Source: Gamsiella multidivaricata (Eukaryota > Mortierellomycota > Mortierellomycetes > Mortierellales > Mortierellaceae). Taken from it: DNA of 59,629 nucleotides. Made by a program: the position numbers and the translations under genes. A model generated the notes under the pieces. It did no database searches. It saw nothing but the letters and a program-made list of their open reading frames with translations, and was not told the DNA's origin. The stretch is taken from positions 1 to 59,629 of the forward strand of contig NW_026251844.1 of NCBI RefSeq assembly GCF_025024155.1, in the 5' to 3' direction. Within the stretch, counting starts at the first letter, position 1. Each line of letters begins with the position of its first letter. Below are positions 1 to 11,896 of the stretch, in pieces.

Positions 1-609
1 GGAGTGCATGCAGAGGGGGATGAGAACAACGAATGAGAAGGATTCCGGGCGAGGTTGGACACGATCCGAAGAGCGGAAGAGTAGGGGTAATTCGTATGTG
101 TGAAGTGGAAATACATGTACCTCGAGTGTTTTTCTTCAATTCGCCGTGACATTGGACAGTGGGGTGTGTGTGGTGCTTGGAGGTGGGGACGGACAGGGCA
201 AGGACGAAGAAGAGGAAGAGGAAGAGGAAGAGAAAGAGGAAGAGGAAGAGGAAGAGGAGAGGGGTGGGTGTGGGTGGGTGTGGAGAAAAAGTGGGGGACG
301 AGAAGAGTGCGAGGAAGAGAAAGGAGTGAGAGAGAGTGGGGGGAGATAGGCCAATTATCTTTTCCCTAACCAATCATTGGTCGGTTCCTGGAAGGTGCGC
401 ATTGCGGGGGAAGAAGATGGGCACGCGCAGGACGTATCTGACTGACACTGTGGCATTTGTCTGAGCCATCGGTTCATCTCCCTCCTTCACTCTCCATCCG
501 CACAGCTCTCATCCTCCCCCTCGCTCGCTGCACTCACCTTCACTCGCTCACTCGCCCACGCACCCCCGCCTACACATCCTTGCAATCCCGTGGAGAACGC
601 GGTTGCACC
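1..609. promoter_or_regulatory. 5' flank of the SCYL2-like gene
   Basis: No gene is supported here. The stretch holds a purine-rich GAGGAA microsatellite near 203-260 and then a pyrimidine-rich leader (about 475-600) that runs into the start codon at 610. Open frames on both strands are low-complexity products of the GA repeat. It probably contains the promoter and 5' UTR of the downstream gene; I see no clear TATA box. Confidence 0.5.
203..260. repeat. GAGGAA-type purine microsatellite
   Basis: Imperfect tandem units of GAGGAA/GAAGAG over about 58 bases upstream of the SCYL2-like gene. All purines lie on the plus strand, so triplex or slippage behaviour is possible. Confidence 0.85.
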
Positions 610-3600
610 ATGGGAAACGCCATCACCAAAAACTACGAAGGTCTGTTGTTCGTCCCACAATTACAACCTCTCCCCAGGACCCAGCCCTGCTTCCAACTGA
701 ATCAGAAACTGACCAGCAAACCTACTTTGCATCATTTAGTGGGTGGCCAGATTGCCAGTGCAGGACTATGGAAGATTCATCGAGGCACCAAGCGCACCAC
801 TGGCCAAGAGGTCGCTGTTTTCGTATCATTCCACCGTGTCAGATCGCCTCGGACGCTTGCTCATGCAATGTATTGGATGAGCCAAGCGATCGCGGGCTGT
901 TGATGCTTTTCTTTTATGTTGCGTTATTCCTTGCTGCTGCTCTTGTTGTCTGCGATTTCCTTCTGGACATCTCTCAATCCTCATTATCCAGGGCGTACAT
1001 GCCCGTCTATATGATCCTTGACTTCGAAACCATGTCCCGCCTGTCTTTTTTTGTTTTTGTCTTCATATTATTATATAATTACTATAGATCTTCGAAAAAA
1101 ACATTGTCGACAGCATCTCCTCCCTCCGCAGACAAGTACCTTCGAAACGTGATCAGGAACGCGTCTATGAATTTCTAAAGAAAGAGGTACACGCAGGACC
1201 AAATGCTTACTTCCATTCGACAATCCCAGGAGCGCAGGAACCATGGACATATCAGCGGAATAACACCCAACTTGAAGTGAGCCATTCGCTACTTGGAAGG
1301 ACCACAGGAAATCGTCGCAACATCATTGGAGGGATGGCCATGCGAGAATGAAGTTCTGGATGTAGTTACTATCAGGATACAATTGAAAGAATTTGAATTA
1401 CACCACAGAGACCCATGTCCAAAGACTCCTCATTTGGATACTGGGATATCCTCAACAGAAACTTACGTCTCTACCTTTGATGTCTCATAGGCTAGTCAAC
1501 TTGCCCGACTGCGGCATCCCTGTATGCTGGAGGTCGTCGAACCGGTGGATGAATCAAGGACAGCTATCGCATTTGCCACAGAGCCCATTTTTGCGTCACT
1601 TTCAAATCTACTTGGAAACTATGAGAACCTGGCATCGGTCTCGGAAGATATCCGCAAATTCGAACTGGATGAGCTGGAGGTAGCAGCCGCACGCTTAACT
1701 AGAAACTGTTAAGAATGGAGTCACCCGCCATGGACTAGGAGGTTATTCTTACAACTGGAATCCTCTCGTCTATCTGTAGATTCAAAAAGGTCTACTGCAG
1801 CTCGGAAAAGGACTGCAGTTCTGTCACAATGATGCCAGGATCGTTCATGGAAATCTCGTGCCGGACGCCATTTTTGTTAATGCGAAGGGAGACTGGAAGA
1901 TGGCAGGGTAAGGCACTGCGCACCGATTTTTGCATACTTACTGCTAGCGGACTAAATTATTCTTGATGCTAACCGACGTTTGCTCGTAATCAACATTTCA
2001 TAGCTTCGGTTTCAGCACGTTTCTTTCGCGGGATCCAAATGTCCCAACACCTGTCGAATACTGGGACTATGATCATGAACTACATCCTTACTGCCAACGA
2101 GATCTCAATTACCAGGCTCCGGAATATGTGCTAGACCAGAGACTGGACCCTTCCAACGACATGTTCGGTATCGGCTGTTTAGCATATTCTGTTCTCAACA
2201 AAGGAACACCTCTTTTCCAAACGCGAGGCAACTTGAATTCTTATCGCCAGCAAATCGAGAGGATCGGTCAGCAACAATATGAGAAGCTTCCCGCCCATTT
2301 GGCCGGTACGTATCTGCCGAGAAAGGACAATCCGGATCGCTTTTTACCTCAACGCTGACGTCTATTGCTTATTCTGTTAGATGCCATGACGCGCCTTATT
2401 ACCAGGGAACCCAGCATGAGAATGAATGCCGTGGAGTTTCAGTCAAGCAAGTTTTTCGACAACATCCTCGTGTCGACCATGAAATACATGGAGAATTTTG
2501 CGGAGAAGACAAGGGATGACAAGGGCCAGTTCATGAAGGGTTTGCTCCGAGTTTTGCCCCAGTTCCCGGAGCGTGTCCTTTATAGGAAGGTATGTCAATC
2601 ACTGCTTAATTTGTCATCTGCATCGATTTTCATTGTTCTCACAGTAGTTGCGTTTGGTCATTTAGATTTTGCCATGTCTTCTGGATGAGCTTAAAGATCA
2701 TGCTCTGCTGCCATATACACTACCGAACGTATTCTATATCATTCAAAAAATGACACCCAAGGAGTTCGAAGAAAAGGTCCTACCTTCACTGAAACCTATC
2801 TTCCTGGTCCGGGAGCCAATGCAGAACCTTTTGACGCTTCTGGAAAAAATCGAGCTACTGCATGAAAAGGCCAGTGGAGCTGTCTTCAAGGAGGATATCA
2901 TGCCTCTTGTTTACTGCGCGCTGGAGCCCAAGAATCCTCCATCTGTTCAAGAAAAGGCCCTTAAGACCGTTCCCGGCATCATGGAGGCACTGGATTACAC
3001 GACCGTTAAGGCATCCCTTTTCCCGCGAATCTCAGTAAGTGTTCCTATTGCATCGATTCACTCTGCTTTCCACGAGCAATGAGACCAAGCCTAACCGACC
3101 TCTTCCTTCGTGTAGACTCTGTTCTCTCAAACGACCACCTTGTCTGTCAAAGTGAACACGCTGCTGTGCTTCCTTACCATTATGAAGATCCTGGATAAGG
3201 TAGGCATTCTCAAGTACGCAGTCTATCATTGCTGGAAGAAGTTGCTAAACCCTTTCTTTCTTCTCCTGTAGTTCACGATCACTGAGAAGCTGATTCCTCT
3301 ATTGCGCAACATTAAAACACGTGAAGTAAACGTTACGGTAAGATATTTATGGGAGCCGATAGACTCCATGCTTTGTTGGCGTCAAGGACATTTCAGTTTC
3401 TCACCCATGCGACCGCGGATTAGATGGCCACTCTTCAAGTATACCAGGAGATGGGCAAATACGTGGACAAGGAGATTATCGGAAACAGCATTCTTCCGCA
3501 CCTCTGGCACTTGGCGCTCGGCCCAAATCTCAGGGCAGATCAGGTGCGTAATGTCACCTACGACTTTCTATGCGCATAGTTGCATATGTCCGAAGGCTAT

Positions 3601-4729
3601 GCTTACGCGAGACAACCGTTTTCTCCTTCTACGCATCTAGTTTGAGAAATTTATGGCAACAATCCAAGAGCTCTCGACCAAGGTTCATCAACAGCATCTG
3701 CGCCATCTTCAGGATTTGAAGAAACTGGAAGACCAGACAAAAAGCTTTTCCGCTAGTTCTGACCCAGCGACTGTGGCAAACGGTGCAGGCTCAACTATGA
3801 ATGATTTTGAAAAGCTGGTTCAAGGCGGATCGGGACCAACTATCGGCAATATGTCACCCAGTTCAAACCGCCAGTCTGCTTCAGAGAACCCATTCAAGAT
3901 TGCATCGGACAATCCTTTCTCTCCTTCTAGCTCCAAGGATTCGTCGCTGGACATGTTTGGAGATATGGTAGAGATCTATTTCACACCAGTGTGTTATTGG
4001 CGAGCCTAAGATTGAAGCACTCACTAATATACATTCGATTGTCTCGTTCTATAGGCTTCCTCACTCCCCTCAGCAACCTCTAGACCAATGTCGTTTACGG
4101 CAGGTACGCCTGTCATGAAGCCTGCGACGTCCAGCATGTTTGGTGCCACGTCTGGGGATTCTCCTGTCATGGGTAACTTTGGCTCTCGACCCATGACCCC
4201 AACCAACAACGCAACTTTCCAGCAGCAGAACCACAGCGGTTTTGGATCGACAACCAGCAGCATTGTTTCGACCCCTACTGGGGCTACGTCCTCGTTCTCT
4301 ATACCCCCGCTCAGCAAGCCGCTCTCGAACTCCTCGTCTGCACGGCTACCATTCTCGCAGCCTCAGCAGAAGCCAGCTGGTGCTCCGCCATTATCACATA
4401 CTCTGGGTAACCTTTCTTCGGCATCCTCGGCTTTTGGAGGTTTCCAATCGGCAGCACCCATGGCACCGACCATTCAACCTATGACAGGGGGCGCCACAGG
4501 TGGATTTCAAAACCAAAACGGAGGCAGCAGCATGAGTTTTGGTATGGGTATGACATCTACACCCGTCTTTACACCCGTACGGCCGCCATCAGGCATGGGC
4601 ATGATGCCTCTTTCACCCATGATGCCTTTACAGCCTACAAACACTGGTGGTGCCAGCAAGCTTGGACAGAACACTTCGCAGCACAAGGGCAAGAATACGG
4701 ACCTGGGTATGTTCGACCCATTTTCATAA
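610..4729 (+). CDS. SCYL2: SCY1-like pseudokinase, SCYL2/CVAK104 type
   Basis: Model: join 610-640, 740-822, 1088-1186, 1491-1679, 1780-1907, 2004-2305, 2381-2589, 2666-3034, 3116-3199, 3272-3337, 3424-3543, 3641-3967, 4055-4729 (893 aa, 13 exons, all GT-AG). Residues about 12-330 match the N-terminal kinase-like domain of SCYL2 (VGGQIASAG, then WKI.RGTK, then QEVAVF). The catalytic loop reads HGN at 157-159 instead of HRD and the metal motif reads GFG at 177-179 instead of DFG, so it is probably catalytically weak or inactive. A helical ARM/HEAT-like region follows (about 350-560), then a Ser/Thr/Gln/Pro tail with two NPF motifs (643-645, 651-653) and a terminal FDPFS. NPF binds EH domains and DPF binds the AP-2 ear. 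In animals the family acts in clathrin-coated vesicle traffic between trans-Golgi network and endosomes. The start has an ACCATGG context. Confidence 0.93.
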
Positions 4730-5746
4730 AAAATGACGTATCTTTGCATTCCTTGGAGACATTGAAATAAACGCCATTCGCATTGCTGCCGGTTGTTGCT
4801 GAGAAAAAAGCACGCATGGTTTGTGACCAAGAATGAACGAAGACTACCCCTTCCCTCGCGTTGTGTTCGTTGAGGTTGTTTATCATCGCAGTTGGCCTAT
4901 CCAGACAAGCAGAGGTAACCCCTATTTCACGGAGCTCTCGCAACGTTTTGTAGTCTCGCGAGAGTGGACAGGTGACAACCCAATCTTCGATTAGGACAGC
5001 AATGGATAGATATCCTTTCTCTGTTGGGCATGTTTGTTGTATTTATTGCTCTGTGCGACAAGCATGGTCATCATCCCCCTTTTTTGTCGACATACATCCG
5101 TATCGATATAACGCTGCTCTGACAGGGACTACTAGACTACATGCAGCGTGCATTTTCTACGCTCCAACCATTTCGATGCACTCGAGGTCCGCCAGGTCAC
5201 AATGGCAGACCAGGGGCTGCATGTGCACTGGACGAATACAGTTGTTTGTTGGTGTTTATTTTGGTTTGTTTCGATGCCCTGGATGGTCAAAGAGAAAGGG
5301 GTCGGAACTGCCATGGGTAAAGACGTCCAGTAACAGCACAAGGCCAATAGCGAGGGATGGGGCAGGTCTAGACGAGAAACAACAGGGACATGTTCATCTT
5401 TGACGTCCTCTTCCTCTTTCGTCTTTTTCCCTTTCCTTTCTTTTTTTTCTCCTGGTTCCAGTCGCGTTCGTGTGTCTCTGCTGCTTCCCCTGCACGGCCT
5501 GCCCTCCCTCGCCCGACCTTCGTTCCCTCTTCCCACCATCTACTCACTTTGCACCTCCTTTGTTGCTTGCTGCCCCGCATCCTCTTCCAGGACGTGTCGA
5601 ACATCAGTGACCTGACTGGATCGAATCAAGGACGTTGGACACTTTAGTCCCTCCCCCCTCTTTTTTGATGACCCTGACTCCTTCCACGCTACCCCCTAAT
5701 CCCCTTTACGCGCTGTAATATCCACATCCCACTATCGCAATCAGTA
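4730..5746. other. Intergenic region between SCYL2-like and NIPA-like genes
   Basis: About 1 kb with no gene I can support. The first part should be the 3' UTR of the SCYL2-like gene (an AATAAA-like element sits near 4765). The last 350 bases are pyrimidine-rich and look like the promoter and leader of the NIPA-like gene. Open frames here have no recognisable content. Confidence 0.5.
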
Positions 5747-8700
5747 ATGGCAACAGCTGGGTCTTTGTCAGGAACACATCTTGCCACTTCGACTGTGTTG
5801 AGCACGTTGGTAACAGTCGCGACCTCGTTATCATTATCGGCCACACCCACAGCTTCTATCAATGGCACCTTGGGAGAGTCCACGCCTCCGAGCTCGCCGG
5901 GGGCCCCACATGGAGGAACTGAGACTACGAGCGATACCGCGAAGTACATTGGTCTATCTCTGGCGGTCGGAAGTGGTCAGTTCTCCTCGCGGACGTAATG
6001 ATCTTTTCAAGAAAAGGATCGCGTTTTTGGCACGAAAGGCTGACATTCTTTTTGGCTGGTTTTTAACACCCATTATGTTAGGTGTATTGATTGGGACCAG
6101 TTTTGTCTTCAAAAAGAAGGGTTTGATCAATTGCACCAAGAACGGAATGCTCGCTGGAGAGGGACACGCATATCTAAAGTCCGTTATGTGGTGGACAGGA
6201 ATGCTCATGAGTAAGCAACTGGCAGTTAGACAGTGCAGTTTTGATGATGCGGAAGTGCTCACGGATATCCAGTCAAAAACGCACCCTCCATCCTGATCAC
6301 CTATCCATTCTCCTCGATTGTAGTGGTTGCGGGAGAAGTGTGCAACTTTGTCGCGTACGCGTTTGTGCAGCCAATTCTGGTGACGCCCCTGGGAGCTCTA
6401 AGCGTTGTAATCTGGTAACGAATAAGCATGCGATCAATTCTTGGAAACACGCAACTTCTATTCCAGTCCTTAACCGAATTCATACGTATTTCCTCGCCGC
6501 AACACAATAGCGCGGTTTTGTCCTCCATCTTTCTGCGCGAACGACTCAACCTCCAAGGAAAAGTAGGGTGCGCGCAGTGCATCATAGGGGCCACCATCAT
6601 AGTTCTACATGCCCCTGAGCAGGCTGCTGTCAAGACGATCCAGGAGTTCCAACACTACATGGTTCAACCGGGCTTCCTTGTCTGGATGATATTCATCATT
6701 ATTTTTTCGTTGGCGTTGATTTTCAAGGCGGGTCCCAAGTGGGGGAGAGAGCACATGATGATCTACATCGGCGTCTGCTCCTTGATCGGATCCCTCTCCG
6801 TAGTAGCGACACAGGCACTGGGCGCGGCCATTGTACACAACATCTCCACGGGCGAGCCGCAATTTAACAATTGGTTCATCTACTTTGTGATCGTATTCAT
6901 GGTCATCACGCTGTTGACAGAGATCAACTATCTCAACAAGGCGCTGAATCTCTTTAATACTGGTAAGGGTCCCATACGCCCGTGTTACTACATGCCATGT
7001 CCAGCTATTATTTTATTGCGGTAAACCGACCCATGAAACTTACGCGCAACTCCACATTCTCTCCTGTGATCGCATAGCCATGGTTACACCCACATACTAC
7101 GTGACGTTTACCTCGACTACAATTATCACGTCGGCAATCCTCTACCAAGGGTTTGCTGCCTCTGTCACCGATATCCTCACTGTCTGCTTCGGGTTCTTAG
7201 TCATCTGTGGCGGCGTTCTCTTGCTCCAGACATCCAAGCCTGTGGTCCCTCTGCACATGCCTGGATCCTCGACATCAGATATCATCGGAACCATCACTTA
7301 TGAAGAACTAGAGCCAACTGCAGCAGACATGCGCGCCTCGCCTTTCAGCAGTATCCGTAGGATCAGTAGAGATTTCCGGCAACCCAGCGTTATTAGCACT
7401 ACAAACAGTGTCTTCCAAAGCTCGCCTTTGAACCCAAGGGCAGAAAGTCTGATGCAGAGAAAGAGGAGAGCTTCGAATGCTGCGCAGAGGTCGAGGCCTC
7501 AGAGCATGATTGGACATCATCACCTGGCTGTGCCTGGCACAACTAAAAATGGCACGATTGCAGGCGGAACGACGGCATTCTATCCATCCACTGCAGGACA
7601 GTACTCGGCCATGGTGATGGGGCCTAATGGAGCGCAGATCAAGGTACAGCTTTGCGAGATCGTGATCTCGGACGACAAGAACGAAACAAGCCGATACCAG
7701 GTCTACCGACCGGTTCCTCCTGGCGACCCTGCGCTGCCGCATACGAACGATGTTTCGGAAAAAGGAGACCACAGGACCGCAGCAACCTCTACGGGCTTCA
7801 AACATCCGTTCCTAGCTCCTCGAGGAAGTATGTTGACGGAATCGCGGTCGTCCTCGATAAGGTTCAGCAATATACCGCACCCGCCGCCTCTTGAAGAGAA
7901 TGGAAAGGACGGACTGTCGCAAGGCACACCCGCCCAGAGATACCCTAGTCCGATATCCGGATCCATGTTCTTGCCACCAAAGGTCGCAGTCAGTCCACCA
8001 ACCCCCTTGCCCCCTTCTGGCTCTTCTTCAATTCCTGCTGCACCTGTTCCAGCTATTTCGCTCAGGACGCCATCAGGACCGCTAGTTGCAGGTGGATCCT
8101 TTTTTGCCCGACCTAGATTCCGATCGCCGTCTACTTCAACTGCGGCTTCAGGAGATATCATGGAAATCAACGACCCTGGACATGTCGGAAGAACAGTAGT
8201 AGCCATTGAACCCGTCCAACAGCAGCCATTGTACTCTCTATATGTCCCACCGCTGCCGCAACATCATGCCCCCAAATCTATACCCCTATCATCTTATAAT
8301 CATGCCCCAACTTCGTTGCCAATACCCGGCTCTACTTTTGTAACTGCCACAAACTCTAACGCCTCCCCCACGGCCAACGTCACAGGAAGCAACCTGTCTC
8401 ACCAAAAAGAAATCTCGCAGCTCACGAACAGCGATGAAGATGATAGTCCTGAAGCCTCGAGGCAAGATATTGTGGATAACGACGCACAGGATAATGACGG
8501 TATTCGTCCGGCTCCTCCACCTCCACCTTCTGTGAAACCAAAGCGTGGTGGATTGTTTGGACTAGGCAAGCTGTTCGGCCCCAAGGATACGGAGTCGAGA
8601 CGGGAACGACAGCAGGGCCATCCATCGTCGAGGAACCTACGCACGCTTACTTCTGAATCATCGTCATCGACTACTCCCCTGCAGCCGGCTTCGACGCCAG

Positions 8701-8819
8701 AATCACAGCCTCTGTCGACATTGACATCGGAAGCCGTTGTGTTCAACAGGACGAAACATCCGACAAGGATCTCGGAGGGTGAAGAGGAGGAGGATACGGA
8801 GGAGACCAGGGCTTCGTAG
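5747..8819 (+). CDS. NIPA-family (DUF803) magnesium transporter-like membrane protein
   Basis: Model: join 5747-5975, 6082-6210, 6324-6414, 6511-6962, 7078-8819 (880 aa). The membrane core, about residues 65-440, carries the family landmarks in order: GTSFVFKKKGL, AGEGHAYLK, AGEVCNFVAYAF, ILVTPLGALSV, FLRERLNLQGKVGC and VLHAPE, followed by further hydrophobic helices. Human NIPA1/2 proteins with these motifs transport Mg2+ at the plasma membrane and early endosomes. An N-terminal Ser/Thr-rich stretch of about 65 residues precedes the first helix. The C-terminal half (about 430 residues) is a predicted disordered cytosolic tail with a PPPP segment and a basic GLFGLGKLF patch near the end. Intron 1 uses a weak GTCAGT donor, so exon 1 is the least certain part. 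An AATAAA lies about 20 bases after the stop. Confidence 0.9.
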
Positions 8820-9207
8820 CTGTGATGAAAAGGCCATGTGAATAAAACTGAATGTCCAACTGTATTTCACGCGTGTTCGCGTTTGTGCTGTGCTGTGCTG
8901 TGCTGCGCTGCGCTGTGCGACTGTCACGATTCCCGGTCGCTTTGTACCGATTAAATGTCCCTTTTCTTTTTTTCTTCCTTAATCACTGCCACGTACCTTT
9001 CATTTTTCTACTTTCCTCAGGATCAACTCTCGCAAAGGAGGACATCGCCTCAAGCTATATTTCCTAATACTGACTTCACCTACAGTGCTGCACTGGTCAA
9101 GGAATTGTGCGTCACCACCATCGCGCCACCAAACTGGGCTTGCACGGTTCTGCGCGATATCCTTAGCTTTATCGAATCCAGTCTTTCAAACAAGTGTTTT
9201 CAAAAAC
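8820..9207. other. Intergenic region with TGTGC repeat
   Basis: This holds the 3' end of the NIPA-like gene (AATAAA near 8841), a TGTGC/TGCGC pentamer tract and the pyrimidine-rich 5' flank of the Caprin-like gene. I see no gene. Confidence 0.55.
8884..8919. repeat. Pentanucleotide repeat (TGTGC, some TGCGC)
   Basis: About seven consecutive pentamers, the last ones changed from TGTGC to TGCGC. They lie roughly 65 bases beyond the stop codon of the NIPA-like gene, probably within or just after its 3' UTR. Confidence 0.8.
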
Positions 9208-11461
9208 ATGAGCTCGGACAAATATGTGAAGAAGAACCAATCATGCAGAAGAGAGAGCAAGGCAGCTACTGCCATAGCCCCCGCTATCGGGGCCAGCGAC
9301 CAGACCAGGCCTACCACCTCAAATCCTGTCGCAACCCCCGTTAACCGCACGAGCGAACAATCCGAGTCGACTTTGAATTTGGTTCCGGTCCAGAGCGAGG
9401 TGATAAAGGACCCGCAAGACGAGAGCCATTCCAGGACAAGTGCAGGTTGGAGCGACAACCCATATATCGAGGTTATCGAGAGAAGACTGCATAGACTGGC
9501 GAAACGCCTCGTAAGCGACTCATGTCTACTTTCTTTACGCTAAACTGCCTTTTCAGGCACTTTTTTCAGTGCTGAGACTAAATCACACTGCTATGATAGA
9601 TACTGATAAACGGCTCTTGTCAAAAACGTTGTGACTCGATCACATAGAAAAGGATCGAAGGAAATGAACAGCGTATTGCACAGGACCCGTCTCTCAAGAA
9701 GGAGATGCAATCGGACCAGCTTGTGGCTATCGAGAAAAAGCCCTTTATAGCCGATACTTTGAAGGAGCTTGAAGCCTTGCACAGCCTCATGTCGCAGAAG
9801 TACGCAACTGTAAGTGGTGTACAAGTACTATATAATTTCAAAAGCCTTAACGTACGAACCCCCACTTGGAGCTGACAGGTCGCTTTAACTTTTAATATCG
9901 GATCTGAAGGCCAAGACGGAGGAGTCGGATGATTTTGGATGCAAGCACAAGACTGGGGGCGACGACCTCTCCCAGCGCCATGTCGAATCATTCACGGCGG
10001 CCTTCATTCAGCTAACGCGCTTCTTTTACACTCTTCGTGAGCACGAACTGGCCAAGGAGCATCTCAGTGAGCCGCTGTCGAGCAGGTTACTAACGTTGAG
10101 CGACATTCGCGATCAATTGTTCGCGGCTGCCCAGTCTGCAGAACAGGACAAGGCGGGCCGACAGGACCTCTACACATTCGTCATGAAGCTCACCAACAAT
10201 AGCGAAGATGTCGTATGCGAGGGTAGCTCAGTGGCATGTACGTTATCGCGTGTTTTTATTCAAACGGCCGAAGTGATGGACGCACGACTGATCGCATAAG
10301 GTCATTCGGGTCCTTCTATTGATCCTTTTAGACAAGGCCGTCCACACAATCATCGACGAATTCGTTCACGCGCCATCAGACTTCAGACTGGATTCTCATA
10401 AGCATGGTCCGTCGTCCGCGGAGGAGGACGCAAGTTTGCACTCGACAATGTCCTTCGACATTAGCACCATCGACAAGTCAACGATCCGCACAGGCCAGAA
10501 CATTGACGGCTCTGAGAGTACTCCAGGGTTCTCGACCTCACCCCTAGTCGCCTCGCCATCGCCGACCGTTGTAGGCCCTGTGGAGCGCGCAGTTTCTGCG
10601 CATCCTCCGCCAACATACGCTCCTCCATCAGAGCTGACTATTGCTGCTTCAGCAGCCTCCCTTCCAGCACCAGCAGCCTCCCTTCCAGCACCAGCAGCCT
10701 CCCTTCCAGCACCAGCAGCCCTCCTTCTAGCACCAGTAGTCTCTCCTCAAACACTCGGAGCCCTTTCTGCTATCCCCGCTATATTCCCTGGACCGGCCCC
10801 TGCAGTTCCAGATCCACCTGTTCAGGGCGTCATGAAGCCTTCTCCAAGCGAAGCCGCAGTGCCAACTGAGCGCTTGTCAGGACCCATGATAGGCACACCG
10901 AGATGCTGGGAGTCCCCTCCGCGACAGGCCGCTGCGTCAATGCCTCGTGCAGATTCCGCAGATTTATGCAGAGGCAAGTGAAAGTATTTTATTTGACAAG
11001 CATGGATGACAACTTGCATGGTATTTCGATTCAAGACACTCACACCTGTTCTCTTACTCGTTGCTTTACGTCGAATAGAACCCGAAAGAGAGGTTAAGCC
11101 GTATTATGTGATGGATCGTCCGCCTCAAGCAAATCAAGGACGGGCTCAAGGCCATCGTTCTACCATGACACCAGAGCCCAGAAGACCTCCAGCGAGAAGC
11201 TCCATGGATCAAGGACCATCTCAAGAGGCGCAACATATGCTCCTCCAGCTGGGGTTTCGTGTGCATCCCATGCCCCCGCCACCGCAGTTCCACTACTACT
11301 ATCCCGGTCACCTGACAGCGTTCGGCGGAATGGTCTTCCCGAGCGAGTGCACGCTTCCTCCAGTCCGGGAGCATGACGAGCACAGCGAATACAGTCCATT
11401 TGCCTCCGCACCAAGAGGATCTGGAGGTCCGAGAGAACGAGGCAAGCCCAAGCGAGGCTGA
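9208..11461 (+). CDS. Caprin-1-like RNA-binding protein
   Basis: Model: join 9208-9510, 9648-9809, 9910-10237, 10332-10973, 11079-11461 (605 aa). From about residue 90 the pattern follows the conserved N-terminal helical region of animal Caprin-1. There is a basic coiled segment (VIERRLHRLAKRL), an acidic-polar stretch ending LKKEMQSDQLVAI, then LKELEALHSLMSQ. After a spacer come ESFTAAFIQLTRFFYTL and YKAVHTIIDEF, matching the Caprin YKALKEIVERVF block. The rest is disordered and Pro/Ala-rich, with a 7-residue AASLPAP repeat, a Gly/Pro/Tyr-rich segment and a short RG-containing C-terminus. Caprin-1 binds mRNA and G3BP in stress granules; a similar role here is inference. The last intron (10974-11078) starts with GC, not GT. 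The start has an AACATGA context, and an upstream in-frame ATG at 9085 was not preferred. Confidence 0.72.
10651..10733 (+). repeat. 21-nt coding tandem repeat (AASLPAP units)
   Basis: Three near-perfect 21-base units begin at 10651, 10672 and 10693, followed by a degenerate fourth. They encode consecutive AASLPAP heptapeptides in the Caprin-like protein. Whole-codon units mean copy-number change would keep the frame. Confidence 0.9.
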
Positions 11462-11896
11462 GTTGAATATGCAATGGCGTAAACTGGAGCGGGTAGCTCA
11501 AACATGCATGGACACTATTGAAGGAAAGAGAGGTTTCCACAGCCCTATTTGGTAGCGAGCAGGGCATGCGCCTATTGAAAAAAGCACAAGATAGGAATGA
11601 AGTGCTCTCACAAATTGAAATTAGTCCGTTTCGTTTTTCCAGCATCCAAAGATGATCGTTGGCGGGGTTGGCAGGAAGAACTTTACCGGGAAACTACTGG
11701 CGCCCAGAGGGGGGGAGGCCAAAAAAAAAAAGAAAAAAAAATCGACCCAGGGTTTGATTGATTGCCATCCTCATATTCACATTCACACTCACACCCACGC
11801 CCTATCCGTCTCAGTCTGCATCACTTTGTGGGTCTCCCTGGATTGCATCCACCCCTTCCTAAGCGGTGTTCATCTCGACTCTCTCTATCAGCAACC
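11462..11896. other. Intergenic region, Caprin-like to Cys-rich membrane protein
   Basis: There is no supportable gene. It contains an A-rich tract near 11719-11741 and a CACTCACAC-type pyrimidine/purine alternation just upstream of the next gene. The frame of the next gene stays open up to 11762, but the extra residues do not resemble a signal peptide. Confidence 0.45.

Noticed and set aside
603..1178. A 191-codon frame crossing SCYL2-like exons 1-3
   Set aside because: It is a shadow frame. The SCYL2 motifs (VGGQIASAG, QEVAVF) are in the other frame and join by splicing.
5132..5604. Minus-strand Lys/Glu/Arg-rich open frames
   Set aside because: They are the complement of the C/T-rich leader of the NIPA-like gene, with no domain or start context.
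9877..9910. Acceptor CTGACAG at 9878 for Caprin-like exon 3
   Set aside because: It leads to a stop codon after about 17 residues. Only the acceptor at 9909 keeps the downstream Caprin-type frame.
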